This document shows positions 1 to 9,410 of a DNA stretch of 19,564 nt, one piece after another. The notes under the pieces are model-generated. The model ran no database searches, was not told the origin of the DNA, and was given only the letters and a program-made list of their open reading frames with translations. The stretch covers positions 1 through 19,564 of the forward strand of contig PCVQ01000022.1 in NCBI GenBank assembly GCA_002796025.1, given 5' to 3'. This DNA is from Candidatus Peregrinibacteria bacterium CG11_big_fil_rev_8_21_14_0_20_46_8 (GTDB lineage: Bacteria; Patescibacteriota; Gracilibacteria; UBA1369; UM-FILTER-53-11). Both the position numbers and the translations under genes were made by a program. How positions within the stretch are numbered: the first letter of the stretch is position 1; every line of letters begins with the position of its first letter.

Positions 1-482
1 CCAATTATTATAATCGGAGGTATTAAAAAATATCTTGGCTTCAAGCTAAAAACTTTTTCTTTCAAATTTCTCAAAAGACTATCTTTTCTTAACTCAAAAG
101 TCATTAAAATCAACGACAGCCAAAAGATGCTGTATACAATTTTTAAAAAAACATGGATGTTTCCTTTCTGTAAGACAAGTTTCGTCCCAATACTCAAAAG
201 ATTGAGTGCTAAAAAGCAAATCAAAATCGGCAGTCCGATATACTTCATAAATCGCGCTAATTTCGATGACTTGTTTTGGAAATGCAAAACCGTGCCTGCA
301 AATAAATACATTGCGACTGAGATATTGCCTAAAATACCAAAGCCATAATTCAATAAAAAAATCGCTGTGAAAATAAAAATGAGCGAATATTTAAATCGTT
401 TATCAAAAATGCGAAATAAAATATATGTAAAAAAGCCAGAGATAATAACTTGGAAAATATAAGTTAGGAGCGTGGGAGACAT
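1..482 (-). CDS. Partial multi-spanning membrane protein, function unknown
   Basis: An open frame runs from an ATG at 482 off the left edge without a stop (about 160 residues seen). It begins MSPTLLTYIFQVIISGFFTY and shows about four to five hydrophobic segments separated by short basic stretches (FDKRFK, HFQNKSSKLARF, ELRKDSLLRNLKEK), so it is an integral membrane protein. I recognise no catalytic motif or family. It lies 18 nt downstream of the YcxB-like gene on the same strand, so the two are probably cotranscribed with the toxin gene further upstream. Its low GC matches the toxin tip and the two genes between. It could be a membrane immunity protein or unrelated cargo; the sequence does not decide. 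No Shine-Dalgarno is evident. I am fairly sure it is coding, because the frame is uninterrupted and the hydrophobic/basic pattern is regular. Confidence 0.6.
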   Translation of the reverse strand, partial: MSPTLLTYIFQVIISGFFTYILFRIFDKRFKYSLIFIFTAIFLLNYGFGILGNISVAMYLFAGTVLHFQNKSSKLARFMKYIGLPILICFLALNLLSIGTKLVLQKGNIHVFLKIVYSIFWLSLILMTFELRKDSLLRNLKEKVFSLKPRYFLIPPIIII

Positions 483-500
483 TGGTTGCGTAAAATTAAT

Positions 501-1007
501 CTATGGATAAAATTCGTCGTGCTTATCACCGACATGCTCTTTTAAAATCTCGGCAAACTCCCGCTGCTCTTCATCGTTTTGAAATGCACGCTTTGGGATA
601 ATTTTTGCACAACTTATACTTTCATAAATGGCAATTATTTCCTGATTAACTTTATATTTATGAAAATCATCCCAAAATAAATGTTGGTATCCACTAGCTG
701 ATTTAAATTTTATACCTTTATCATTAAATGAGACCTGAACAGGCTCTTGTAATTTCCTATTGGAATCATACGCGCGCTTTATTTGCCCCTTTTGAAAAAA
801 GGGCATAATAATCGAAATACCAAAAAAGAAAATTGGGAACGCTTCAAAGTAGCTATCGAAGTTGCCAACAGACTCAGACTGATAAATACCATATAGGAAG
901 ACCAACAACAAAAATCCTGAAATCATTTGCATAGCAAAAAACAACCCACCAAAATGCAATTTGTTTAACTGCACGAAATCTTCAATTGTTAATTTATATT
1001 CCTTCAT
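501..1007 (-). CDS. YcxB-like family membrane protein
   Basis: This is a 168-aa protein with a short cytosolic N-terminus, two transmembrane helices (about residues 19-43 and 53-70) and a soluble C-terminal half of alternating strands. The stretch from VSFNDKGIKFKS to IPKRAF, followed by an acidic E-rich helix, matches the layout of the YcxB-like C-terminal domain, where a conserved I-P-K-R-x-F precedes the last helix. The biochemical role of YcxB-like proteins is unknown. The gene starts 14 nt after the putative immunity gene and precedes another membrane protein by 18 nt, which suggests a single transcript from the RHS promoter. No clear ribosome binding site is seen. YcxB-like genes occur in many genomic settings, so a role as an accessory immunity protein here is only an inference. 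The family call is moderately sure and the function is unknown. Confidence 0.6.
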   Translation of the reverse strand: MKEYKLTIEDFVQLNKLHFGGLFFAMQMISGFLLLVFLYGIYQSESVGNFDSYFEAFPIFFFGISIIMPFFQKGQIKRAYDSNRKLQEPVQVSFNDKGIKFKSASGYQHLFWDDFHKYKVNQEIIAIYESISCAKIIPKRAFQNDEEQREFAEILKEHVGDKHDEFYP

Positions 1008-1021
1008 TTGAGGTTAGGGAT

Positions 1022-1375
1022 TTATTCATATAGGCGACTTTTGTATTCTTCTAATTTTTGATTAGTTAACTCTCCATTAATTTCGGGAGTTGAAAGTAAA
1101 AACAAAATGTCAGCTATTTTTTGCATGTATTGTTCTTCGTAAGCAATGCCATCTTGTGCTTCAAGTGTTTCTGCCCATGTAGATAAATCTTCTTTGCTAA
1201 TTTTTCCGGAGATAGTCTGATCAATAATGTGCACTAATTGACTTCGTGTAAATAAAACTTGATCCTCGATATCAACCAACTTCTCTCGGTTCTCATAAAG
1301 AAGATGGTTCAGTTTGGAGATCGGAGCATTCAAATCTATCAAGTCTTTAAGTATTTTTTTTACATATTGATCCAT
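1022..1375 (-). CDS. Small acidic protein, putative immunity protein for the RHS tip toxin
   Basis: This 117-aa protein is soluble, predicted all-helical and strongly acidic (about 22 D/E against 13 K/R). It has no signal peptide or membrane segment. Its ATG lies 12 nt after the RHS stop codon, with no Shine-Dalgarno between, so translation is probably coupled. A basic C-terminal toxin tip followed immediately by a small acidic cytosolic protein is the standard layout of polymorphic toxin/immunity pairs; binding to and neutralising the tip in the cytoplasm is therefore inferred. The segment SGKISKEDLSTWAETLE and the later STPEINGELT resemble a small helical family I have the impression is common in bacteria, but I cannot name it. 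AT-rich base use matches the toxin tip rather than the RHS core, consistent with the two moving as one cassette. Confidence 0.6.
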   Translation of the reverse strand: MDQYVKKILKDLIDLNAPISKLNHLLYENREKLVDIEDQVLFTRSQLVHIIDQTISGKISKEDLSTWAETLEAQDGIAYEEQYMQKIADILFLLSTPEINGELTNQKLEEYKSRLYE

Positions 1376-1387
1376 AAATTTATTTTA

Positions 1388-1690
1388 CTATTTAATATAT
1401 CTAAGTACACGAAACTTCCTAATTTTATCTGTTATATGAACTATGGTTTCGCCTCCTTTTTTAAAAACAGTTTTTGTGTATTCGAGGGTTTTCCCCAAAC
1501 GATTTACTTGTTTTTCATAAATTGCAAAAGAGTCAGGTACTTTTTCAGCTGGAACTCTAGCACGGAAAGCTTTTCCCTCGCCTGGTAACTCTTTAATCTC
1601 AATTGATTCTACGGATTTAGGTAATTTTTTCTTAAATTTTTCAAAATTCTTTTGCTGGGCATCGTTTAAAACCGCTCCAGCCCCAAAATT
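1388..1690 (-). other. RHS C-terminal toxin domain (within the RHS gene)
   Basis: This stretch encodes the last ~100 residues of the RHS protein, after a Q/N/S/T-rich linker (STENQQKNNSSTNFGAG). The domain is lysine- and arginine-rich (roughly 22 K/R against 11 D/E), with predicted strands around IEIKELP, KAFRARVP, TLEYTKTVF and ETIVHITDK. This size, charge and strand order resemble the small nuclease tips of polymorphic toxins, in particular those with a barnase/EndoU/RelE-like (BECR) fold, but no catalytic residue can be assigned with confidence from sequence alone. The local base composition (about 33-38% GC) differs sharply from the upstream RHS core. Confidence 0.5.
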
Positions 1691-4600
1691 TGTACTCGAA
1701 TTATTTTTTTGCTGATTTTCTGTTGAGGGTGCTGGAGTCTCTTGTTGCACAGCTTCTGGTACTAATTCACCATGTTCATTATAGATCATACCCTCCGGGA
1801 ATGACTCCCCTGCAACAGGCACATCGCTAAAAAATTCAATAATAAATCCTATTCCTGGCACCCAATACCCTGCAACTTCGTTCTCTACTATGCCTGCATC
1901 GGCATCTTTATAAACGCTCCCCTCTTCCACTCTCGGTAGCAACCCAACTGCCACACGCGCCTCCTCCCCCGTCGGATCCGTATACCTCAGCGGATTGTTC
2001 AGGGCGTAGATGTAGGGGTTGCGGGAGAGGGTGACTGCCGGGCGGTGGCCGGATGGTGTGGATGCGTCGTATCCGCCGCCACTTAGCAGTGCCGGATCAA
2101 AGCTCAAGAATCTGCCCAGGGTTGGCGCGTAGTATCGGGCGTTCATGTATACAAGCTCGGATTCGGTATCGAACTCTTGGCCGGTGTACAGATAGTTGGT
2201 GTTGAACTGCGGAGATGTTGTGGGACCTTGGCTGGCTGTAATTGCGCCGTATGAACCAAAATTAAATATTTGCAAGGGTGCGCCTGTGGTGTCGGTTTGA
2301 AGGATTGTCGAACCGAGCACGTCCTGGTGCAGGTATGTGACGGTGCCGGTGGCATCGATTTCGGCGATTGCGCCGGAGAGCATTCCGCCTTCTGGGCCGC
2401 CGCCACTGGGCATGCCCGCGACCAGTGTATTCGTCACATCTCCCACAGCGCTCAGCTCATTCAGTACCATGCCGCTGCGCGGAATTGCGGGGCGGCCCGC
2501 AGATGTTGTGCCATCCGCGCCCGCAACCACATAGTATTGCGCAACGCCATCGACCTCTTTCTTAATGCGGTTGCCCGCTGCATCGTAGGCGTAATTTGAA
2601 ATAACGCGCGCGCCGCGGAAATGCTGCTCGTTATCAATCTGAATGAGGCGGTGCCTGCTATCATATCCATAGTGCAAAGTCTCGTGCAGTGTGGTCGGCG
2701 AAGCTGGCGTAAGAGTACCGATGTTCAGGCTCGTGCGAAGCTCCTCAGTAAGATTTCCATTTCCATCGTAGCTCATATCTGTAATGCCCTTGCCGTCGGT
2801 ATGCGAAAGCAGACGGTTATCGCTTGTGCTGTATGAATACTGCCTAGCATTGAAGCTCGTGCGATTCCCCCATACATCGTACGCATACGACTCGGGTATG
2901 AGACCGTCATTCATACTCGTAAGTTGATGCAAAGCATCGTACTGATACTGCACCGTGCGCCAGCCGTTATCATCCATGTTCGTGCGGTTGCTTTCGGCAT
3001 CGTAGCCGTAGGTTTGTTGCCAGAGTGTCGCGCTGCTCGGATCATTTAAAGCAATCCCCGTTGTGCGCTGCAGTGCATCGCGCGCCACTGCGCTCACCAC
3101 GCCGTTGCCGTAAGTAATCTGCGTGAGACGCTGCAAGAGGTTGTACTGATAACTCGCCAATTGTTGAGCACCAAGGGCAGCACTGCTTACCAAGCGGCGT
3201 GAATTATATGTGTAGTTGAGCTGCTTGCCGCTCGCATCAACAACCTGCGTTACATCGCCGTTTGCATCGAATGATCGCCCGATAGTGTATGTTCGGCCCG
3301 GCAAATCGGCATACGTGTGTGTTTCGCCAACGGCGCGGTTTAAAAGATCGTAGCTATACGTTGCGGACGCAGCCACATCTTGGACTGCAAGAAGATTATC
3401 CCAATTATCGTAGCTGTAGATTACCGCAGTTCCTTCGGGCAAATTTTCTTGCGTACGGCGATGCAGCTCATCGTACTGATACGAAATCACTGCACTATTG
3501 CCGTCTGTTTTTGTGAGCACATTACCGGCGCCGTCGTAAGTAAATGTCTCCAATACAGCACCGCCTTCGCGCATATCTTGCAGCCGGTCGAGCGCATCGT
3601 AACTCCAGCTCCTTGTCTTACCGCTTGTCACCTCACTCACTCGATTTCCGTTTAGATCGTATCCATATGCCGTAACTGTGCCGAGCGCATTTGTCTCGCG
3701 CACCAAACGATTCAGCCGGTCATATACAAAATTGGTGACATTTGCACTTTTATCACGCTCACTTAATACATTGCCCGCAGCGTCGTAGGTAAAATGCCGC
3801 TCGCCGGCGAGCGCATCGCGCACAACCGTGCGGCGATTACCGGCGTCGTACTCGTAGTTCACCGCCGTGCCATCGGCATAGGTCATGCGCGTGACATTGC
3901 CGGCTGCATCAAAGAGATAGCCGGTAGCCGCACCGCTTGGATCTTGCTCACTCACACGCCTATTAAATTCATCGTATGAAAATTGCGAAAGGTTTCCGGC
4001 TTTGTCGCGCGCACTCAAGCGATTTCGCACTGCGTCATAGGCGTACTCAAGATAATTTCCGTATGCATCGGTCTCGCGCGTTTGGCGGTTCAAGAGGTCG
4101 TAGGTATATGTTGTCACGTGACCGGCCTGGGTTCCGTCACTGTTCTGCCGGTCGATCACCCGCACCGCGTTACCATCCTCATCATAGAAAGAGAGCGAAA
4201 TTTTGCCTGCTGCATTTGTGGTACTCACAAGACGATCGAGACCGTCGTAAGCAAATGTTGTACTGTTATTAAGCGGATCGCGCTCACTTAACCGATTTCC
4301 GTTTGCGTCATAGGTATACGTCCACACATTGTTCAAGGCATCGGCCTCGGTAAGCAGCCGATCGAGCGCATCATACGTATATGTGCTGGCATTGCCGCGA
4401 GGATCAACACGGCGTCCGATGCGTCCAAACATATCGTACGATTGAGACTGCACAATTTGGCTGCCCGCATCTACCGCTCTGCGCGTTTCAACAACACGGT
4501 TACGCGCATCGTATACAAACTCGGTTCGCTGCTGCAGTGAGTTTGTCTCACTCAAACGGTTACTCACGGCATCGTAGGTATAACTCATAGTATCAACAGG

Positions 4601-7600
4601 CGTGGCCATGCTCTGCAGCCGATTTGCTCGGTCGTAACTCAACGTTGTACGGCGTCCCAGCGGATCGACTTCCGCTATCTTTGTTCCTAAAAAGTCGTAC
4701 TCAAAACTGCGAACAATATCACGGCCCGCGCTCGCGCCAACGTGCGTTTCGCGCAACAAACTGTTCTCAATATCGGTATCGTAAACAAAGTGCGTTATAT
4801 TTCCACGCTCATCAATACGCTCAATCACATTATCTTCAAGATCGTACCGCATACGCATCTCTCCGCCGAGCGCATCGGTGCGCTTGCGCACATTGCCCCG
4901 CGTATCGTATTCAAAACGTGTTACCTGTCCGCGCGGACCGCGCACCTCAACACGATTTCCAAATGCATCGTATCCATACTGCATCTGAATCTGCTGCGGG
5001 GTGCCGTCGGCCTGTTGCACAGTAATTCGTTCACTGGTCCGGTAATTTCCAAGCGAATCGTACCCATATACGCGGACTTCACCCTTTTTGCCGGCATGCG
5101 AAAGCACATTTCCAAACGAGTCGTAGGCAAACGACTCTGTAGCGCCGAGCGCATCGCGCGTTGCAAGAAGATTCCCGTTCGCGGAATCGATGGTATTGGT
5201 GGTTATACGCTGTCCCGCAAGTGCTCCGCCGCCCGCCGGCTGCACGCTCTCTGTCCGAGTGAGCACACGGTTAAAGTTCGGTTCGTAGGTATAGGCAACT
5301 TCGGTATGCCATTGAGTGGTATCCGGCAAAATCTCCCGCGTCATGCGGCGCTGCGCGTCGTACTCAAAGCGGCTCACTCTGCCAAGGGCATCGCGCTGCT
5401 CGATCATCATGCCGTCCTGGTTGTATTCAAAGTGTGCGCCGTTTTGCAGCCCATCTTCGCGATAGACTAAAAGTTCGTCTGCGTTAAAGCAGTCGCGTTG
5501 AGTATAAAAATCGGCCGCGCTCCTATAATTTTTCACCAGCGTACACTTTGTACTCGCCGGCGCAGCGCTCGCCGGCCCTTCATAGGTAAATTCATATATC
5601 AACCTCCGCGCACCTCCGGTATCCACACGCGGATTCGTTTCAAACTGCCTCACCACTCTTCCCTCACTATCGTACTCGTTATGCAATACGGTGCCGCGGG
5701 GATCGGTATACGTGACCATCTGATGATTCTCATCATACGTAAAGAAGTGCTCGCTAAATTCGGTCTGTGTTCCGTATGAGCGGCTATTACGCACGCGAAT
5801 CAAATTTCCCCCAGCATCGTACTCATACTGAATAATGCGCGGATTTGGCTCCAGTGAAGATTGATATCTCACCTGCGCCAACTTGTCCCAATAGATGCTC
5901 TGCGGATCACCATACAAAATCTCAACCAAGCGGCCGGAGGCATCAGTCACGCTGGCAAGCAGCGGGATATCGCGCCGCAAAAGATATGCAAATTGTGTAG
6001 CGTTATTATTTGTATCGACAATGCGCTCGAGCAAGTGCATCTGCGCCGCCACCTCATTGCTGAAAATATAGCGGATTCCATCAATGGTTTTGTAAATTAA
6101 TCCGCCGCTCGCTGTGTCCCGCTCCAGCGTATCGTGCACACCTTTTGGCGCAACGAAACTATCCGGTCCAGCAATATCAAACTGCGCAACAACTTTACCT
6201 CCAAAATTAATAAAAACTTTCTGAATCAGCGGATCTTCGTATGCGTAAATTGCATAGGATGAGCTCCATCCCCAGCCGGTTCGATTATTAATATCGTCCG
6301 GTACTTTACTATTATAGGTACGTTCAAAACGAATAGGAATACCGCGCCCGGGCAGTTCAAAATCGAGCTGTGTAAATTCGAATGCGCCGGTCCGCGTGTT
6401 CACAGGATCACCTGCAAATGCCCGCACACCGCCATCGGCAAAGCTGCGATATATGATCTGCGTATTCACCCCATTCACCGCAACAAGCTGCGTACCATTA
6501 ATATTTGTTCCGCCGACAACTTCCACCGCATCCGCAAAGCTGTCGCAATCGATATCCGAAAAACCAAATGCCAAACAGACGCCGGGATCGGGCGGCTGAA
6601 TATACGAAGCGCGATCGATGTAAATAAGCTGCGCAGCAGTGGCGCTGTTATTGGAACGGTCGGGATCATTTAAAGCCTGCAGCGGATCGAGAACTACATC
6701 GACGCTCGCATGAATCCCAAGCGGTACGCTTGCGGGAATTTGCGCACTCATAGTAAGCACGGCATCTGCGCCCGCCCCTAAATCGATATCTTGCGGCACA
6801 AAATTCGAAAGCGGATACGTTGCGCCGCCGACATCGCGAAGTGCTATTCTATAGGGAATATCGAGTGCATCGGCACTCCCAAGATTTTGCAAGCGCGCCG
6901 AAAGCTGCACAGTATCTCCATGCTGAAAAAAGGTACCATTGGTAAGTTGGAGATTCGAAATTGCAATATCGGACGATGGCGGTACAACTTGCAGCTGCCA
7001 CACATGCACGTTGTTCGTCTCAATGCTTTCGGGCACCTCGTTATCTGCATCAATTTGGAAATAGAGAATATAATTTCCGGGCGCAACATTGGGAATAGTG
7101 AATGCACCTTGGCGCAAATTCGAAACGCTGTTTGCGCCAATTGGATCGTGATACCAGCTCCCAAAAAATGCCGCCTGCGAAAATGTTGGCGCAGTGCCCG
7201 CTTCAAAATAATAGGCGACTCTGCTGCTCTGGGCCGGTGCACTTGCACTGTTGTTCCGCACGCGATGCTCATAGGTAAGACGCTGGAACGGCGTAACTTG
7301 CGCAGCAGAAATAACAGGTGCTTCCGGCACAAGATCGGCCGCAGCAACAACCTGTATCTGCCACTCGCGGTCGTTGTTGTTCTCATTCGATTCCTGACTG
7401 CGGTTATTTGCATCGACCCGCACCGCTAATGTATGGGTGCCGAGAGCCGCTCCAAATGGAATTTGAAATGGAACATCGAGGCGCGTTGAGCGCTGACCCG
7501 GGATAAGCACGCCATGCCGCCGTGTTGCAATAAGCCGGCCATCCCAATAAAAGTGTGCGTCACCAATTCGAGACTCGCCTGTGCCTTGATTTAAGACAAA

Positions 7601-9403
7601 AAGCTGGGCTGTAACCTCTTGCCCGGGCCCGGCAGTCGCAGGTACAACCGTAGACTGCGGATCGACAACAAGATCGGGCGGATCAGGAAACTCAACATTC
7701 ACATGGAAGAAGGGACCTTGCAGCGTTGAGTGATCTGCGCTTGCAAAGTTATAAATACGGTTTGGCCAGCTTGGCAAGCCAACAGGAGGCGCAACCGGCG
7801 TCTCTTCGAGAACAAATTCGTAATTTGCGGCCCCTTGCGCATACAGGGTACGCACCGCATCGGTTATATTCCAACTGCACTCTTGACCGGCCGTATTACA
7901 ATCACTTCCATTCACTTGACGGGCACTGCCGGCAACGGTCTGTAAGCCGGGCTGAATCTGACTATACGTCACATTATTCGTATTCCATGCGGTTGTCACA
8001 CGGCGCACCACGGTATCGACCGCGCCGTTATACGAGCCTAAACCCGTGCCATCGTAGGTAAGCTGCAGACCGGCGGACTGAATCGTGCCGTTCGACGGTA
8101 TAGAAAATCCAAAAAAGCGTAGGAGCGGTACGCGCATAACGGTGAGCGAGCCGAGCGGCCCAAGCCCCAACTGCAGCGTAGCACTATCGATTGGGTTTGC
8201 GCCTTCAGAACCTGTACTCCGCCGATACAATCCCAAATCGCGAATTTCACATACTTCGCTGATTAATGAATCGCCGCAAAAAATAAGTGTAGGATCGATG
8301 GTGACCGGATACTTGCGCTTGGAGTCAAGCAAATAGGCTGCGGGCACTTGCGTTCCAAGAAAAAAGCGGCTTCCTTTTGCATCGAGCCGCGCAATCTGCC
8401 GCAATGATTCAAAGCCGGTATCCATACCACTTACATCAAAGATTACAGCGCTATTCAAAACAACATTGTCGCCATCCGGTAAGTGCAATACAAGGTGTGT
8501 GCGGGCCTCAAGCTCGGTATCTCCGGGCATGATCTTTGTACCATCAGGCAGTTTCAAAAAGGCGCCATCCGGCAATTCATAGGCTTCCCAAAAAATAAGA
8601 GTCTCATCTTGAACCAGCTTTTGAGGCTGCTGAGCAATAATGATCTCGCGCCGGCGCGAGCGGTCAAAATCGGTAAATGTAACATGAATATTGTCATAAA
8701 TATTTTCGTACCGCGTAAGAATTCTTCCGGATTTTTTATTACGCTCACGAACGCCCTCCACAACATTGGGTTTCAACAAAATTTTAGATTTTTTATATTC
8801 AAAAACTCCGCTGGAAATTATTGCCGTTTCTGTACTCGATCCCGGCAACTTATATCTATAACCCTGCTGCGCTTTAATAGAAAGTTTAGACTGAGGCGTC
8901 TCAAAAAAGAGATGCCAGTCTTTTGGCCGCTGCTGTAAGTAACCGCTCTCATCGGTATAGAGCAAGCGCGGCTGCTGATGAATACGATATTCAAAAGTAT
9001 TTTTACCGCGATCGGCAACATCGGTAAGTTCATCGAGAATCATAAAATCCTTTGCATCGCGCGGAGGAGCGGGAATTGTTGCGGAAAGAAAAGATGAGCT
9101 GAATGCAGAGGATGCGTTGAATGCTGAAGGCGAGCCTGTCGAATTAACCGTAGAATTTTGCGGCAGCGACGTTTTGCCCGATGCAGCAGATGGCTGTGCA
9201 ACTGGTGGTAGTTGCACAATTGGGGGAGGTTTGTCTGCCGGCTTGAGCGCCGGCTTAATAATGAGCTTAAAATTTTTATACCGCTTATATTGCACTGGCT
9301 GAGAGGCGCCAAACACAGGCGCAATGTGCACAGAGAATATTGCACCCGCAAGAGCAAACAGCAGAAGCAAAAATCCAATTTTCTTCCAATTCGGCAAGAG
9401 CAT
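1388..9403 (-). CDS. Secreted RHS/YD-repeat polymorphic toxin with DNRLRE and CARDB domains
   Basis: This 2671-aa protein has, in order: a signal peptide (about 1-33, ending VFGA); a P/A/S-rich linker (about 50-115); a WapA-like N-terminal region ending in YPVTIDPT (about 365); a DNRLRE-type domain (about 375-570); three CARDB-like beta domains (about 575-685, 689-805, 810-928), each with an N-N-(D/x) signature near its end; a short acidic DIDCDSFAD calcium-type motif (about 948); a DUF6531-like RHS entry domain with GDPVNTRTGAF (about 999); a long YD-repeat shell (about 1080-2350); and the RHS core RYYAPTLGRF (about 2422) to YTDPTGE (about 2475). A variable tail of about 196 residues follows. 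RHS shells are known to encapsulate and deliver C-terminal toxins. Here the last ~95 residues (KNFEKFKKKLPK to the end) are basic and include SFAIYEKQVN-LGKT-EYTKT, reminiscent of small nuclease tips, although the activity is unproven. The start is set by the signal peptide and an extended -10 directly upstream. Confidence 0.9.
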   Translation of the reverse strand: MLLPNWKKIGFLLLLFALAGAIFSVHIAPVFGASQPVQYKRYKNFKLIIKPALKPADKPPPIVQLPPVAQPSAASGKTSLPQNSTVNSTGSPSAFNASSAFSSSFLSATIPAPPRDAKDFMILDELTDVADRGKNTFEYRIHQQPRLLYTDESGYLQQRPKDWHLFFETPQSKLSIKAQQGYRYKLPGSSTETAIISSGVFEYKKSKILLKPNVVEGVRERNKKSGRILTRYENIYDNIHVTFTDFDRSRRREIIIAQQPQKLVQDETLIFWEAYELPDGAFLKLPDGTKIMPGDTELEARTHLVLHLPDGDNVVLNSAVIFDVSGMDTGFESLRQIARLDAKGSRFFLGTQVPAAYLLDSKRKYPVTIDPTLIFCGDSLISEVCEIRDLGLYRRSTGSEGANPIDSATLQLGLGPLGSLTVMRVPLLRFFGFSIPSNGTIQSAGLQLTYDGTGLGSYNGAVDTVVRRVTTAWNTNNVTYSQIQPGLQTVAGSARQVNGSDCNTAGQECSWNITDAVRTLYAQGAANYEFVLEETPVAPPVGLPSWPNRIYNFASADHSTLQGPFFHVNVEFPDPPDLVVDPQSTVVPATAGPGQEVTAQLFVLNQGTGESRIGDAHFYWDGRLIATRRHGVLIPGQRSTRLDVPFQIPFGAALGTHTLAVRVDANNRSQESNENNNDREWQIQVVAAADLVPEAPVISAAQVTPFQRLTYEHRVRNNSASAPAQSSRVAYYFEAGTAPTFSQAAFFGSWYHDPIGANSVSNLRQGAFTIPNVAPGNYILYFQIDADNEVPESIETNNVHVWQLQVVPPSSDIAISNLQLTNGTFFQHGDTVQLSARLQNLGSADALDIPYRIALRDVGGATYPLSNFVPQDIDLGAGADAVLTMSAQIPASVPLGIHASVDVVLDPLQALNDPDRSNNSATAAQLIYIDRASYIQPPDPGVCLAFGFSDIDCDSFADAVEVVGGTNINGTQLVAVNGVNTQIIYRSFADGGVRAFAGDPVNTRTGAFEFTQLDFELPGRGIPIRFERTYNSKVPDDINNRTGWGWSSSYAIYAYEDPLIQKVFINFGGKVVAQFDIAGPDSFVAPKGVHDTLERDTASGGLIYKTIDGIRYIFSNEVAAQMHLLERIVDTNNNATQFAYLLRRDIPLLASVTDASGRLVEILYGDPQSIYWDKLAQVRYQSSLEPNPRIIQYEYDAGGNLIRVRNSRSYGTQTEFSEHFFTYDENHQMVTYTDPRGTVLHNEYDSEGRVVRQFETNPRVDTGGARRLIYEFTYEGPASAAPASTKCTLVKNYRSAADFYTQRDCFNADELLVYREDGLQNGAHFEYNQDGMMIEQRDALGRVSRFEYDAQRRMTREILPDTTQWHTEVAYTYEPNFNRVLTRTESVQPAGGGALAGQRITTNTIDSANGNLLATRDALGATESFAYDSFGNVLSHAGKKGEVRVYGYDSLGNYRTSERITVQQADGTPQQIQMQYGYDAFGNRVEVRGPRGQVTRFEYDTRGNVRKRTDALGGEMRMRYDLEDNVIERIDERGNITHFVYDTDIENSLLRETHVGASAGRDIVRSFEYDFLGTKIAEVDPLGRRTTLSYDRANRLQSMATPVDTMSYTYDAVSNRLSETNSLQQRTEFVYDARNRVVETRRAVDAGSQIVQSQSYDMFGRIGRRVDPRGNASTYTYDALDRLLTEADALNNVWTYTYDANGNRLSERDPLNNSTTFAYDGLDRLVSTTNAAGKISLSFYDEDGNAVRVIDRQNSDGTQAGHVTTYTYDLLNRQTRETDAYGNYLEYAYDAVRNRLSARDKAGNLSQFSYDEFNRRVSEQDPSGAATGYLFDAAGNVTRMTYADGTAVNYEYDAGNRRTVVRDALAGERHFTYDAAGNVLSERDKSANVTNFVYDRLNRLVRETNALGTVTAYGYDLNGNRVSEVTSGKTRSWSYDALDRLQDMREGGAVLETFTYDGAGNVLTKTDGNSAVISYQYDELHRRTQENLPEGTAVIYSYDNWDNLLAVQDVAASATYSYDLLNRAVGETHTYADLPGRTYTIGRSFDANGDVTQVVDASGKQLNYTYNSRRLVSSAALGAQQLASYQYNLLQRLTQITYGNGVVSAVARDALQRTTGIALNDPSSATLWQQTYGYDAESNRTNMDDNGWRTVQYQYDALHQLTSMNDGLIPESYAYDVWGNRTSFNARQYSYSTSDNRLLSHTDGKGITDMSYDGNGNLTEELRTSLNIGTLTPASPTTLHETLHYGYDSRHRLIQIDNEQHFRGARVISNYAYDAAGNRIKKEVDGVAQYYVVAGADGTTSAGRPAIPRSGMVLNELSAVGDVTNTLVAGMPSGGGPEGGMLSGAIAEIDATGTVTYLHQDVLGSTILQTDTTGAPLQIFNFGSYGAITASQGPTTSPQFNTNYLYTGQEFDTESELVYMNARYYAPTLGRFLSFDPALLSGGGYDASTPSGHRPAVTLSRNPYIYALNNPLRYTDPTGEEARVAVGLLPRVEEGSVYKDADAGIVENEVAGYWVPGIGFIIEFFSDVPVAGESFPEGMIYNEHGELVPEAVQQETPAPSTENQQKNNSSTNFGAGAVLNDAQQKNFEKFKKKLPKSVESIEIKELPGEGKAFRARVPAEKVPDSFAIYEKQVNRLGKTLEYTKTVFKKGGETIVHITDKIRKFRVLRYIK

Positions 9404-9410
9404 ATTTGGA

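Noticed and set aside
127..348. Plus-strand open frame of 73 codons
   Set aside because: It lies opposite the open minus-strand membrane protein frame, which has a better hydrophobic/basic pattern and tight operon spacing.
4742..5470. Plus-strand frame of 242 codons opposite the RHS gene
   Set aside because: It arises from the repeated YD codons read on the other strand; there is no family resemblance and no start signal. The same applies to the other plus-strand frames between 2270 and 9302.
2380..6100. Regularly spaced repeats that could suggest a CRISPR array
   Set aside because: The roughly 60-bp periodicity is that of coding YD repeats in one uninterrupted frame; the units are degenerate and there are no cas genes.
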